A DNA stretch of 64,000 nt from Neorhizobium vignae (GCF_000732195.1 NZ_JNNU01000003.1:1-64000); one strand, 5' to 3'; shown: positions 20,023 through 28,231, counted from the stretch's first letter. The notes: generated from the letters alone by a model not told the origin. Numbers and translations: made by a program.

Positions 20023-20136
20023 TTTATCCCTCCTCGAACCAGGATGCTCCGATCGATGCCCAAGGGCTATCCACGGCCCGCCATTGTGTCACGAGCGTGC
20101 CGCCTCCCTACCGAGGGGATAGCACATCTCTCACAT

Positions 20137-20147
20137 TGGTCAAACAA
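20137..20147. promoter_or_regulatory. candidate FadR-type operator over a promoter for the importer operon
   Basis: TGGTCAAACAA matches the general FadR-subfamily pattern TNGTNNNACNA. On the minus strand the same bases include TTGACC, followed after 16 bases by TGCTATCCC, a plausible extended -10 for the importer operon. A small palindrome ATACGTAT lies at 20188-20195 on the heparinase side. No regulator gene adjoins, so the binding protein is unknown; these are pattern matches only. Confidence 0.3.
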
Positions 20148-20242
20148 ATTTATGGATAAATCATATGAATTCTGTAGTCATCTTAAAATACGTATGATAG
20201 GTGGCGAATGAGGTCGTTTATCGGTCGCATGGAGGAAGGCTG

Positions 20243-22024
20243 ATGTTCAGCGAGATCGCCGGGTTTTTGCCGCCGGTTTTGGCGGACTTCATGCCCGGCG
20301 CGCCGATCGGCGACCGGGCCGCCTGGGATGCCGTACCCGATGATATGCGCTCCGCAGTCATCCGGGATGCGGAGGCGGCGCTTGGCCGGCCGTGGTCGCT
20401 CATCAAGGCTTCCGACTACCGGGAATATTCGCTGAACGGGAACCGCTCCCGCTTTGAGGCGCTGTATTTTTCGCGGCGGCGGATGTTGAACGATCTGGTT
20501 CTTGCCGAACTGCTCGAGGCCAGGGGGCGTTTCATCGATGCAATCGTCGACGGTGTCTTCCTGATCTGTGAGGAAAGCGGCTGGCAGCTTCCGGCTCACA
20601 ACGCCTACGAGCGGGGCGGGCAGCGGTTTTCATTGCCCGATACGGAGCAGCCGGTTGTCGATCTGTTTGCGGCCGAGACGGGTGCCCTGCTGGCGACCGT
20701 GGCCGCTCTGATGAAAGATCGGCTCGACGAGGCCAGCCCCCAGATCGTCGCCCGGATCGAGCGGGAGGTCCGGCTGCGCATCTTGTCGCCCTATCTCGAC
20801 CGGCATTTCTGGTGGATGGGCAACGGCACTGAGCGAATGAACAACTGGACGGCGTGGATAACGCAGAACGTCCTGCTTTCGGCCTTTGCCCTGAAGACGG
20901 AACAGCACCTGCGGCGGCAGATCGTCGGGAAGGCCCTTTCCAGCCTGGACGCCTTCGTCAAGGATTACGCGGAGGACGGGGCCTGCGAGGAGGGCGTGGT
21001 TTATTATCGCCATGCGGCGCTCTGCATGGCCGGAGCGATGGCCATCCTCGACACGGTGGCGCCGGCTTCGATGACGCCGCTCTGGAAGGCTCCCAAAATC
21101 CGCAGCATGGCGGAATATATCGTCAACATGCATGTGGCCGGTCGCCGGTATTTCAATTTTGCCGATTCCGCCGCGGTCATAGAACCATGTACCGTGCGCG
21201 AATATCTGTTCGGCAAGGCAGTCGGGTCTGATGTCCTGGCGGCATTCGCCGTGCGAGATCGCCTGTCGTCGGAGCACAAGCATCTGCCCGAGGAGTGGAA
21301 CCTCTGGTACCGCGTGCAGGAACTGCTGGTAACGCCGGCAGCCAGCGGAAAACCGAAGCCGGCAGGCGATGTGTTTTATCCGGGAATTGGCCTGTTCGTT
21401 GCCCGCGACGACCACTTTGCGCTCGCCGTCAAGGGCGGCAACAATGGGGAAAGCCATAACCACAACGACGTCGGCAGCCTGACGGTCTATAAGGACGGCA
21501 AACCGTTCCTGATCGACGTCGGCGTCGAAACCTACACGGCAAGAACCTTTTCCTCCGAGCGGTACGATATCTGGACCATGCAGTCGGGCTTCCACAACCT
21601 GCCGACCTTCGGTGGTGTGAGCCAGGCCGCCGGCGCGGATTTTTCGGCGCGCAATGTCCACGCCGGGTTCACCGAAAAACAGGCGCAGATATCGCTGGAC
21701 ATAACGTCCGCCTATCCGGCTGAGGCACACGTCCGATCCTATCGGCGGACCGTCACGCTTCGGCGCGGGCAGGAGATCGAGGTCGCGGATATCCATGAGG
21801 GCGAGCTGCCGGCGGTGCTTTCGCTGATGACCTGCGTCGAACCGGCGATCGACCGCGCCATTCATTTCGACGGTCTCGGCCGCATCGACCTTGATGGAGC
21901 CGGCGAGATCGAGGTCGACGCAATCGATATCGACGATGCCCGCCTGCGCATCTCCTGGCCCCCGAGAATTTATCGACTGCGCATCCCCTTTGCCGGGACC
22001 TGCCTGAAACTGCGGATCGTCTGA
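20243..22024 (+). CDS. heparinase II/III family polysaccharide lyase-like protein
   Basis: This is a 593-residue protein from the ATG at 20243, chosen because GGAGGAAGG lies just upstream. The N-terminal half is an alpha-helical toroid (MRSAVIRDAEAALGRPWSL, MNNWTAWITQNVLLSAFAL). The C-terminal beta-sandwich contains the family hallmark SHNHNDVGSLTVYKDGKPF, whose histidines are candidate catalytic or metal residues. No clear signal peptide is visible, so it may act on imported oligosaccharide or have an unusual location. Lyase action would generate the unsaturated ends cut by the GH88 enzyme encoded divergently. The exact polysaccharide is unknown. Confidence 0.87.
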   Translation: MFSEIAGFLPPVLADFMPGAPIGDRAAWDAVPDDMRSAVIRDAEAALGRPWSLIKASDYREYSLNGNRSRFEALYFSRRRMLNDLVLAELLEARGRFIDAIVDGVFLICEESGWQLPAHNAYERGGQRFSLPDTEQPVVDLFAAETGALLATVAALMKDRLDEASPQIVARIEREVRLRILSPYLDRHFWWMGNGTERMNNWTAWITQNVLLSAFALKTEQHLRRQIVGKALSSLDAFVKDYAEDGACEEGVVYYRHAALCMAGAMAILDTVAPASMTPLWKAPKIRSMAEYIVNMHVAGRRYFNFADSAAVIEPCTVREYLFGKAVGSDVLAAFAVRDRLSSEHKHLPEEWNLWYRVQELLVTPAASGKPKPAGDVFYPGIGLFVARDDHFALAVKGGNNGESHNHNDVGSLTVYKDGKPFLIDVGVETYTARTFSSERYDIWTMQSGFHNLPTFGGVSQAAGADFSARNVHAGFTEKQAQISLDITSAYPAEAHVRSYRRTVTLRRGQEIEVADIHEGELPAVLSLMTCVEPAIDRAIHFDGLGRIDLDGAGEIEVDAIDIDDARLRISWPPRIYRLRIPFAGTCLKLRIV

Positions 22025-22035
22025 GGAGGACGAGC

Positions 22036-22827
22036 ATGGAACTGACACTGAAAGTCGTAGATGTGGCGGGCGAGGTTCGCGCCAGGGCAACAGGCACGGA
22101 CGAGACATATCTCGTCTATCGTGACAGCTACAACGAAGGCGATCAGGTCGTCGTCGAAGGGTCCGAGCCGGGATATCTCATACTCGCGCTCGACGACGCG
22201 ATGACGCCCGCGATCGTCTATATGAAGGGGCAGAGCTATGCGCTCGGGGTCCCCTTCGGTTCCAAGCGCATTCCTTATTCTCCGCGGGCCTTCGAAGGCA
22301 GGATCCACAGACTATGCGTCCGCAAGGCGCGGCCGGAGGAGATCGCGGCACGTCGGAACCTGGCTTTCAATCCATGGGACGACCACGCCAATGCCACCAT
22401 CTTTCCGCACGCCAAGGCGAATGTGGAGACACGCGGGGAGGCGGTCTTCGCCGCGCGCAACGCCATCGACGGGGAAAAGGCGAACGACGATCATGGCTTC
22501 TGGCCCTACACGAGCTGGGGGATCAATCGCGATCCCGATGCGACGCTGACGCTCGATTTCGGCCGGCCGGTGAAAATCGACGAAATCGTCCTCTACCTGC
22601 GAGCGGACTTTCCGCATGACGCGTGGTGGGAAAAAGTCAGCGTCACCTTCTCCAACGCCGAGACCGCATGTTTCTCGCTGGTCAAGACGGGTGCGGCTCA
22701 GTGTTTCCCGGTGAGGGAGCAGACCGTGGAATGGATCAGGCTGCACAGCCTGATCAAGGCCGACGACCCGTCGCCCTTTCCGGCCCTGACCCAGATCGAA
22801 ATCTGGGGACGCGAGGCGGATATGTAA
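22036..22827 (+). CDS. discoidin (F5/8 type C)-like carbohydrate-binding protein
   Basis: This 263-residue protein follows the heparinase-like gene by 11 bases with ribosome site GAGGACGAGC. Residues about 115-260 resemble a discoidin domain: AARNAIDGEKANDDHGFWPY, then LTLDFGRPVKIDEIVLYLRADF and a C-terminal TQIEIWG. The N-terminal 90 residues are beta-rich and unassigned. No signal peptide is seen. It probably binds carbohydrate or assists the lyase. The stop codon lies inside the terminal repeat of the element starting at 22823, so the last one or two residues may have been replaced by the insertion. Confidence 0.7.
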   Translation: MELTLKVVDVAGEVRARATGTDETYLVYRDSYNEGDQVVVEGSEPGYLILALDDAMTPAIVYMKGQSYALGVPFGSKRIPYSPRAFEGRIHRLCVRKARPEEIAARRNLAFNPWDDHANATIFPHAKANVETRGEAVFAARNAIDGEKANDDHGFWPYTSWGINRDPDATLTLDFGRPVKIDEIVLYLRADFPHDAWWEKVSVTFSNAETACFSLVKTGAAQCFPVREQTVEWIRLHSLIKADDPSPFPALTQIEIWGREADM

Positions 22828-23002
22828 ATCAGCGGCGAATGTTGCCATCGGTCCCGTAAAGCCTTGATCTACGGAGATGTAATGCAGATCGGGCGGGGTC
22901 ACGATCGGCGCCGATGATGACCCCGCCCTCGTTGCGAGTTTGCAAGTAAAGTCAGGCGCTTGCCGCCTTTTCAACGGGGTCAACCTTCGGTGCTGTTTCA
23001 CA
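22823..23002. repeat. miniature inverted-repeat element, copy A (about 180 bp)
   Basis: The left end TGTAAATCAGCGGCGAATGTTG and the right end CAACCTTCGGTGCTGTTTCACA form terminal inverted repeats. The body is about 85-90% identical by eye to copy C at 60385-60573. A near-perfect 38-bp palindrome centred on GGCGCC lies at 22891-22928. No transposase is encoded. The ends resemble those of IS21-like elements of rhizobia, but this is from memory. Confidence 0.8.
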
Positions 23003-23331
23003 TCCTGGAACACGGATCGAAGTGCGTCAATTGTCGATTCTTTGAGTTCCGCGCCAGTCTCGAAGCGAACGACCGTGTTGGTGGAGACACCGGCTACGCC
23101 GTAGCGGACGCCTATCTCCTCATAGTGCTGATGAGGCTGAAGAATTTCGCGCTGCTGTTCGTATGCCTTACGCTCGTCGTAGGCCAGACCGAGAAACATG
23201 CCTTCCTTGTCCCTCACGAGCGGGGACCGCTCGTTGACGTCATGAACGACCTCGTGCAGCCAACGAAGGGAAGTGTAATCGCCGATCAGCAGAATACCGT
23301 CATGGTTTTTCAGCAGGCCATAGGATAGCAA
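23003..23331 (-). pseudogene. chimeric gene fragment: DUF6904-like N-terminus joined to an Xre-type helix-turn-helix piece
   Basis: The first 78 residues (MLSYGLLKNHDGILLIGDYT, then DKEGMFLGLAYDERKAYEQQ) look like a DUF6904-type protein. The sequence then changes abruptly to AGVSTNTVVRFETGAELKES, the recognition helix region of a common rhizobial Xre regulator. The frame runs on into the terminal repeat of copy A and beyond, antisense to the discoidin-like gene. It therefore looks like two gene pieces joined by deletion and capped by an insertion; a functional product is unlikely. Confidence 0.6.
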
Positions 23332-23375
23332 GCAGGTTCATCCTTTTCCGGCTACGGTTGTTTCAAGTTCTGCAA

Positions 23376-23810
23376 TTAAATGCCTGGTCGGGTGGTCCAG
23401 GGATCGATGATTTCGATTCCGAACCCTTCAAAATCCTTCGTATTGCGCGTGACGAGAGTGAGATCGTGCGCTATCGCGGTGGCGGCGATCAAGCCGTCCA
23501 TCGAGGCGAGCCCGCGACCGCTTCGCTTCGCAAGCCCCATCAGGTCACCCCAGGCCAGAGCGACCGGCTCATCGACGGGAATGACGCGGTGCTCAAAACG
23601 GTGTGGGAGATCCCGGGCGAGCCATTCAGCCAACGCATCGCGTTTTCGCCCGGTGTCCATCAGGGCAACGCCCCGGCGAATCTCTGCAATCGACACGACA
23701 CTGATGAAGGCGCGATCCTCATCAAGCCCATCCAGCCATTCCAGAACGTGGGCTTCAGGGCGCGGTTTTGTCACCTCGGACAGTACATTGGTGTCGAGCA
23801 GCAGTCTCAC
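23376..23810 (-). CDS. vapC: VapC/FitB-type PIN-domain toxin
   Basis: This 144-residue PIN-domain ribonuclease belongs to a type II toxin-antitoxin pair. The acidic active-site residues are in place: Asp6 (LLLDTNV), Glu43 (SIAEIRRG), Asp105 (ASMDGLIAA) and Asp126 (TRNTKDFEG). Length and spacing are typical of FitB-like toxins. It overlaps the antitoxin gene by 4 bases. Its RNA target cannot be predicted. Confidence 0.93.
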   Translation of the reverse strand: MRLLLDTNVLSEVTKPRPEAHVLEWLDGLDEDRAFISVVSIAEIRRGVALMDTGRKRDALAEWLARDLPHRFEHRVIPVDEPVALAWGDLMGLAKRSGRGLASMDGLIAATAIAHDLTLVTRNTKDFEGFGIEIIDPWTTRPGI

Positions 23811-24073
23811 AGCGGCAGATCACGTGGTTCATCGCGTTGACGCTCAAGGTCCAGGTCAGCGGCGCGGAGTGGCGATTCCATCAGAAACTCAGCGAGCGTT
23901 CCCTTGCGCGCAGTTTTCCGCTGCCATTCTTCGGCAGAAACGACAACGACACTTGGCCTGCCATTTCGCGTGATCGTCTGGGGCGCGGATTGCGCGCGTT
24001 CGATAACCTCCGAGAGCCTTGCCTTGGCGCTGGCGACCGTCCAGCTTTTGTCATCCTGTACTGATGTCTGCAT
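23807..24073 (-). CDS. Phd/YefM-family antitoxin
   Basis: This is an 88-residue antitoxin. The N-terminal Phd DNA-binding fold (WTVASAKARLSEVIERAQS, TITRNGRPSVVVVSAEEW) is followed by a C-terminal stretch expected to bind and neutralise the PIN toxin. It precedes and overlaps the toxin gene, the normal order for this class. It should also repress its own promoter; three TAGTCA direct repeats lie just upstream. Confidence 0.93.
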   Translation of the reverse strand: MQTSVQDDKSWTVASAKARLSEVIERAQSAPQTITRNGRPSVVVVSAEEWQRKTARKGTLAEFLMESPLRAADLDLERQRDEPRDLPL

Positions 24074-24083
24074 TGTTCGCTCC

Positions 24084-24110
24084 TGACTACAGTGACTATC
24101 ATGACTATAT
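24084..24110. promoter_or_regulatory. three 9-bp direct repeats upstream of the antitoxin gene
   Basis: TGACTA recurs at 24084, 24093 and 24102 with an exact 9-bp period (TAGTCA when read toward the antitoxin). The block ends an AT-rich stretch and begins 11 bases before the antitoxin ATG. It is a likely binding site for the Phd-type antitoxin or its complex with the toxin. Confidence 0.6.
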
Positions 24111-24379
24111 TAGATAGAAACTCCAAAAATGCAAACGGCAGGATGGGGGAGGTGATAATTTTAACCAGGCGATCGAACAGCCGCCGGCTCGGTCGCTCGT
24201 CGTCTTGCCGGTCCTCGCCGGCTGCGCATCCTCGCGGATCAGGATGGCTACCACCGTATCGGCTTGTGACGCTCGGCGGCGCGCGCGAACTCACGGGCCG
24301 GCCGACATTCCGGCTCTACGGGTTGTAGTGATGGGGCGGCGGCGGTCACCAGAAGGGCTCGACACCGGGCTTGCGGCAT
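24111..24379. other. no gene recognised; decayed DNA before a kinase fragment
   Basis: The first 60 bases are AT-rich and could hold the antitoxin promoter. The rest keeps an open frame leading into the kinase fragment, but its translation has no membrane helix or sensor-like pattern, so it is probably shifted or unrelated DNA. Confidence 0.3.
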
Positions 24380-24889
24380 CGGCGTGGGCGGTGCGCCGCG
24401 TTACTGCGCCACTTGGCGCATTGTCGGCGGCAGCCGAGCGATTCGGCAGGGATTTGGACGCGCCGCCTTTGCCCGAAGCCGGCACGACGGAAACGCGCGA
24501 CGCGGCGCGCGCGTTCAACTCCATGCAAGAGCGCTTGCGCAGGCTCATCGAAAACCGCACGCGATTGCTTGCCGCCATTTCGCATGATCTGCGCACGCCG
24601 CTTACCCTGCTGCGGTTGCGCGCCGAAAATGTCGAGGACGCCGGCGAGCGCGAAAGAATGCTGTCGGCCATTGCCGAAATGGACGCCATGGTCGGCGCCG
24701 TGCTCGACTTTGCGCGCGATGAAGCGAAAACCGAGCGCGCGCGCCCGACCGACGTGACCGCGCTTATTCAAAGTATCGTGGACGACATGGGCGATGTCGG
24801 ACTTCCTGTCGAAATGGAGCCATCGGAACCCATCATCCTGGAATGCCGACCGATGGCGCTCAAGCGCGCGCTGGCCAACCTGATCGAGC
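24380..24889 (+). pseudogene. sensor histidine kinase fragment (HAMP and phosphoacceptor domains only)
   Basis: An open frame encodes the end of a HAMP linker (AWAVRRVTAPLGALSAAAER), the H-box LAAISHDLRTPLTLLRLRAE with its phosphorylatable His, and the start of the ATP-binding domain, stopping at the N-box (LKRALANLIE). The ATP-binding domain is then lost: after about 24889 the sequence becomes the reverse strand of an esterase gene. The membrane and sensor parts are also missing. It resembles EnvZ-type kinases but cannot function. Confidence 0.8.
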
Positions 24890-25623
24890 TACCGATCGAT
24901 GCACCGGGGAAATCCCCAAACGCCGTGCCGTTCACCAGCAGCGCCTCGGTCACCGCCGGTGATTGATGCACCTTTGCGATATCATCCGGAAAGCCGTCGC
25001 CAATTTCCAGAAGGTTCGAGATCCCGTACATCGTCACGGCCGCCTGGACGTCGGAGGATTTGTCGAGAAACTGCCCCTTGTCGAAGCTCTTCTCGCCGTT
25101 CGTCATGCCCATCATCTGCGACACATATCCGCCGGCGGAATCCCCGAGCACGCCGATGCGGGCAGGATCGATACCGTATTCGTCCGCATGTTTGCGCAGA
25201 TAGCGGATCGCAGCCTTACCGTCCTCGACGAGAGCTGGATACTTGTTCGGAACCGTGCGGTATTGCGCAGCCGCGACCACGAAGCCCGCCTTGGCGAGCG
25301 GCATGCGTAGGTCTATGAACTTCTCATGAGCCGCCGAGATAAAGCCGCCGCCCGGAAAATAGACAATCGCCGGTTTCAGATCTTTGGTCCGCGGCACGAG
25401 CAGCGACATTTCAAGCTGGGTGACGGCTCGAACCTGCTTGATTTGCGTAAAAACCACGCCGCTGATCTCATCGATCTGGCCTTGTGTTTCTTCGACGCGG
25501 ACAACCTGCGCACCCTCTGCGTAGCCCGGAAGCGAGTTTATCGTCAGCTTGAACAAGACTGCTGGCCACTGTGGTTGCTCCCCAAAACAAGGTGCCAAGA
25601 AGTATCTTCTGATTCGTCTTCAT
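24890..25623 (-). pseudogene. secreted alpha/beta hydrolase (esterase) with frameshift and lost C-terminus
   Basis: The original start is the ATG at 25623, with AGGAGA upstream and a clear signal peptide (MKTNQKILLGTLFWGATTVA ending in VQA). After ADDKLASG one extra C in the CCC run at 25525-25527 (an extra G on the coding strand) shifts the frame. The body continues in the other frame with YAEGAQVVRVEETQ, an oxyanion-type FPGGGF and the nucleophile motif GDSAGG. The gene stops at about 24890, where it joins the kinase fragment, so the catalytic Asp and His region is missing. It would have been a BD-FAE/carboxylesterase-like enzyme. Confidence 0.75.
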
Positions 25624-25719
25624 TTCGATTTTCTCCTACGGATGGGATTAGATCACGCCTTAGACGGTGGTTGGTACATTGCATATCAAGAGCCCGCACG
25701 TCCGGCGGCTACGTTACGC

Positions 25720-26637
25720 TCACGCCGGCGTTCGCTTGGATGCGCTTTCGACGGTCGTCCAGAACTTCTCGGCCAACTCCGTCATCCGCGATCGGGATCG
25801 GATCAGCACGATCTTGACCGGCACCATCCACTTCTCGTCGCCGGCGATTGCGAGCTTTCCTTCAGGCTCCAGCTCGGAACTGGCAAGGCTGCTTGGTATC
25901 CAGGCAACGCCTTTCCCTTCCAATGCCAACGCTTTCAAGACCATTGCCAGATGGGATGTGAACACACGAGCGAGATGCAGTTCGCTCCCCACGTGGGGCA
26001 GATTGGCGGCCAAGATTCGCCCCATTCCTGATTTCTCGTCGAACGAAATATGTGCGACCGGATCCGATGGCGTGCCTGGCAGCTTGTAAATCGGCGCTCC
26101 CTTGTCATTCTTCTGCGCAACCGGGAGAAGGACGTCGCTGGCAAGTTCCATGTACTTGAAATCTGCGTCATGCAGACGAATTTCGCTGTTCGGATGGAAG
26201 TGGCAGAGCAGAAACTGGGCTCGGCCTTCTGCCATCATCCTCTCGCACTCGTTCATATTATCCGAAAGGAGCCGGATCGGGACGGTCGCCACCGACGAGC
26301 CCAGACTTTGGACCCAACCCGGGAAAAAGGTGAAGGACAATGCATGCGTCGCCGCAAACGTTAGGGTGGCGGTCGCCGCCCGTTCGTGGCTCAAGTCCTG
26401 AACGGCCCGTTCGATTCTTTGAAGAATATCGTTTGCGGCATCGAGCATGATTTCGCCGGCGGGCGTAATCCTGATGCGGTGTGTCGAACGGTCGACCAGA
26501 ACCGATCCGCTCCAATCTTCAAAAGCCTTTATCCGTCGACCAAAAGCGGGCTGGGTGATGTTGCGCAGCTCCGCTGCCCTCGAGAAATTGAGGGTGTCGG
26601 CGAGTGCTCGCAAGTCCAAAAGCCAGGCAGTATCCAT
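25720..26637 (-). CDS. LysR-family transcriptional regulator of the tartrate locus
   Basis: This is a 305-residue LysR-type regulator with an N-terminal winged helix-turn-helix (LNFSRAAELRNITQPAFGRR) and a two-lobed effector domain. It is divergent from the tctCBA-ttuC-tarD genes, with 121 bp between the starts, so it very probably activates them in response to tartrate or a product. The ribosome site is GAGAGGATGAG. Confidence 0.9.
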   Translation of the reverse strand: MDTAWLLDLRALADTLNFSRAAELRNITQPAFGRRIKAFEDWSGSVLVDRSTHRIRITPAGEIMLDAANDILQRIERAVQDLSHERAATATLTFAATHALSFTFFPGWVQSLGSSVATVPIRLLSDNMNECERMMAEGRAQFLLCHFHPNSEIRLHDADFKYMELASDVLLPVAQKNDKGAPIYKLPGTPSDPVAHISFDEKSGMGRILAANLPHVGSELHLARVFTSHLAMVLKALALEGKGVAWIPSSLASSELEPEGKLAIAGDEKWMVPVKIVLIRSRSRMTELAEKFWTTVESASKRTPA

Positions 26638-26667
26638 CTCATCCTCTCACTTCCAGCACCAATTGAA

Positions 26668-26680
26668 GCCGAAACGGCAT
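26668..26680. promoter_or_regulatory. candidate LysR-binding motif in the lysR-tctC intergenic region
   Basis: GCCGAAACGGCAT lies in the divergent promoter region, framed by CCAAT at 26659-26663 and ATTGG at 26679-26683. Nearly the same bases, GCCAAAACGGCAT, recur upstream of tarD at 30998-31010. The location and repetition suggest a regulator site. Confidence 0.45.
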
Positions 26681-26758
26681 TGGACCGTCAATCGCTTGTT
26701 CGCGAATGTTGCGTTGAGGAGTGCCGTTGTTGGAGACGACGGCAAATGGGAGGAAGAA

Positions 26759-27724
26759 ATGAAGTTACTACCGATCATAGCGGCCTTTACGCTATCAGTC
26801 ACCTCGGTTTTTGCGGCCGATTACCCAGAGCGCAACGTATTCATGGTGGTTCCCTACGCAGCGGGCGGGCCAACCGATACCATTGCCCGGCTGACCGCAG
26901 ACGCCATGTCGAAGTCTCTCGGCAAGCAGATCGTCGTGGAGAACGTTGCGGGCGCAGGTGGAACGATCGGTGCCCGGCGCGTGGCGGACGCCGACCCCGA
27001 CGGTTACACCATCCTCGTCCATCATATCGGAATGGCGACCGCACCAGCCCTCTACAGACAGCTACCCTACAAACCGACGGAAGCTTTCGAACCGATCGGC
27101 CTCGTCAGCGACGCCGCGATGACGGTGATTGCGCGCAATGAGTTCCCGGCTTCGACGTTTCAGGAACTCGTCGCCTACATCAAGCAGAACGGTAACAAGG
27201 TAACCTATGCCCATGCCGGGATCGGAGCCGCGTCCCACCTCTGCGGCACGTTGTTCATGTCAACCATCGGAACCCAGATGACGACCGTTCCGTACAAGGG
27301 AAACGGCCCGATAATGACGGATTTGCTCGGCGGCCAGATCGATATGACCTGTGACCAAGCGACGAACACGGTCGGTCCGATCACGCAGAAGCAGGTGAAG
27401 GCATATGCGATCACCAGTGATGCACGGGCTGCCACGCTGCCCGACGTGCCGACGACCACCGAGGCCGGATTGCCTGAATTCAAAGTCGGGGTCTGGCATG
27501 GCGTCTACGCGCCCAAGGGCACTCCGAAAGAAGTCCTGGACAAGCTGACGACGGCACTCCAGGCCGCAATGGAAGACGCTACCTTGAAAGAACGCTTCGC
27601 GCAGATCGCCACCATGCCTGCGACGAAGGAGCAGGCGACCCAGGAGGCGCTTCGTACGAAGCTCGATTCCGAAATCAAGCGGTGGGATCCGATCATCAAG
27701 GCTGCCGGTCAGTTCGCAGATTAA
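26759..27724 (+). CDS. tctC: tripartite tricarboxylate transporter substrate-binding protein (TctC/Bug family)
   Basis: This 321-residue secreted binding protein has its start at the ATG at 26759 with GGGAGGAAG upstream. A signal peptide of 19 residues ends SVFA. Family blocks include VPYAAGGPTDTIAR, VVENVAGAGGTIGARRVA, DGYTILVHHIG and a C-terminal WHGVYAPKGTP. It binds a carboxylic acid in the periplasm for the TctAB membrane proteins. The two tartrate enzymes downstream point to tartrate as ligand. Confidence 0.9.
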   Translation: MKLLPIIAAFTLSVTSVFAADYPERNVFMVVPYAAGGPTDTIARLTADAMSKSLGKQIVVENVAGAGGTIGARRVADADPDGYTILVHHIGMATAPALYRQLPYKPTEAFEPIGLVSDAAMTVIARNEFPASTFQELVAYIKQNGNKVTYAHAGIGAASHLCGTLFMSTIGTQMTTVPYKGNGPIMTDLLGGQIDMTCDQATNTVGPITQKQVKAYAITSDARAATLPDVPTTTEAGLPEFKVGVWHGVYAPKGTPKEVLDKLTTALQAAMEDATLKERFAQIATMPATKEQATQEALRTKLDSEIKRWDPIIKAAGQFAD

Positions 27725-27733
27725 CGGTGATGC

Positions 27734-27763
27734 TTCGACTGCGGGGTAAAGCCCGCAGTCGAA
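27734..27763 (+). promoter_or_regulatory. intercistronic stem-loop between tctC and tctB
   Basis: TTCGACTGCGGG at 27734-27745 and CCCGCAGTCGAA at 27752-27763 form a perfect 12-bp stem with a 6-base loop. No U-tract follows; the tctB ribosome site (CGGAGGA) comes immediately after. It probably protects the tctC mRNA end and lowers tctBA expression. Confidence 0.7.
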
Positions 27764-27775
27764 CGGAGGACTTCT

Positions 27776-28228
27776 ATGGATATCAAGAATGTTGCCGCTT
27801 CCGGCACGCTGCTGGCTATCGGGATCGGGTTCGGCATTTCGTCCGTGTTTACAATGGACGTCGGCTCTGCACTCAGAATGGGCCCGGGCTATTTCCCTCT
27901 GATCCTGTCGATCGTCATCACGGTGATCGGCATCGCCATCGGCATAAAGGCCCTCAGGGACACTGAAGTCTTTCACCCGCAGATCGCACCCTTGCGGGCT
28001 CTGGCCGCCGTCATCATCGCGCCGATCCTGTTCGGCCTGACCGTCCGTGGCCTGGGGTTTGTGCCAGCGGTTGCGCTCACCTCGTTGTCTGCGGCAACAG
28101 CGGCGACCGGGCAAAGGCCGCTCGTCGTTCTCGCCATCACGCTCGGCATTACCGTGTTCTGTCTGGGCGTCTTCTATTATGGCCTTGGGCTGCCCGTCCG
28201 TCTTATCGGCCCCTGGTTGGGAGTTTAG
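27776..28228 (+). CDS. tctB: tripartite tricarboxylate transporter small membrane subunit TctB
   Basis: This 150-residue protein has four hydrophobic segments, the size and topology of TctB. The motif MGPGYFPLILSIVI near residues 35-48 is characteristic. It acts with TctA in the inner membrane. The ribosome site CGGAGGACTTCT precedes the ATG, and tctA follows after 3 bases. Confidence 0.9.
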   Translation: MDIKNVAASGTLLAIGIGFGISSVFTMDVGSALRMGPGYFPLILSIVITVIGIAIGIKALRDTEVFHPQIAPLRALAAVIIAPILFGLTVRGLGFVPAVALTSLSAATAATGQRPLVVLAITLGITVFCLGVFYYGLGLPVRLIGPWLGV

Positions 28229-28231
28229 GCT

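Noticed and set aside
20630..22108. 492-codon minus-strand frame antisense to the heparinase-like gene
   Set aside because: The opposite strand encodes a recognisable lyase with its hallmark motif; this frame has none.
22312..23002. C-terminal part of the 339-codon minus-strand frame
   Set aside because: Only the portion before 23003 resembles proteins; the rest is element sequence and antisense of the discoidin-like gene.
24084..24110. Start of a CRISPR array or replication iterons
   Set aside because: Only three 9-bp repeats, no spacers, no replication or cas genes; best explained as toxin-antitoxin operator.
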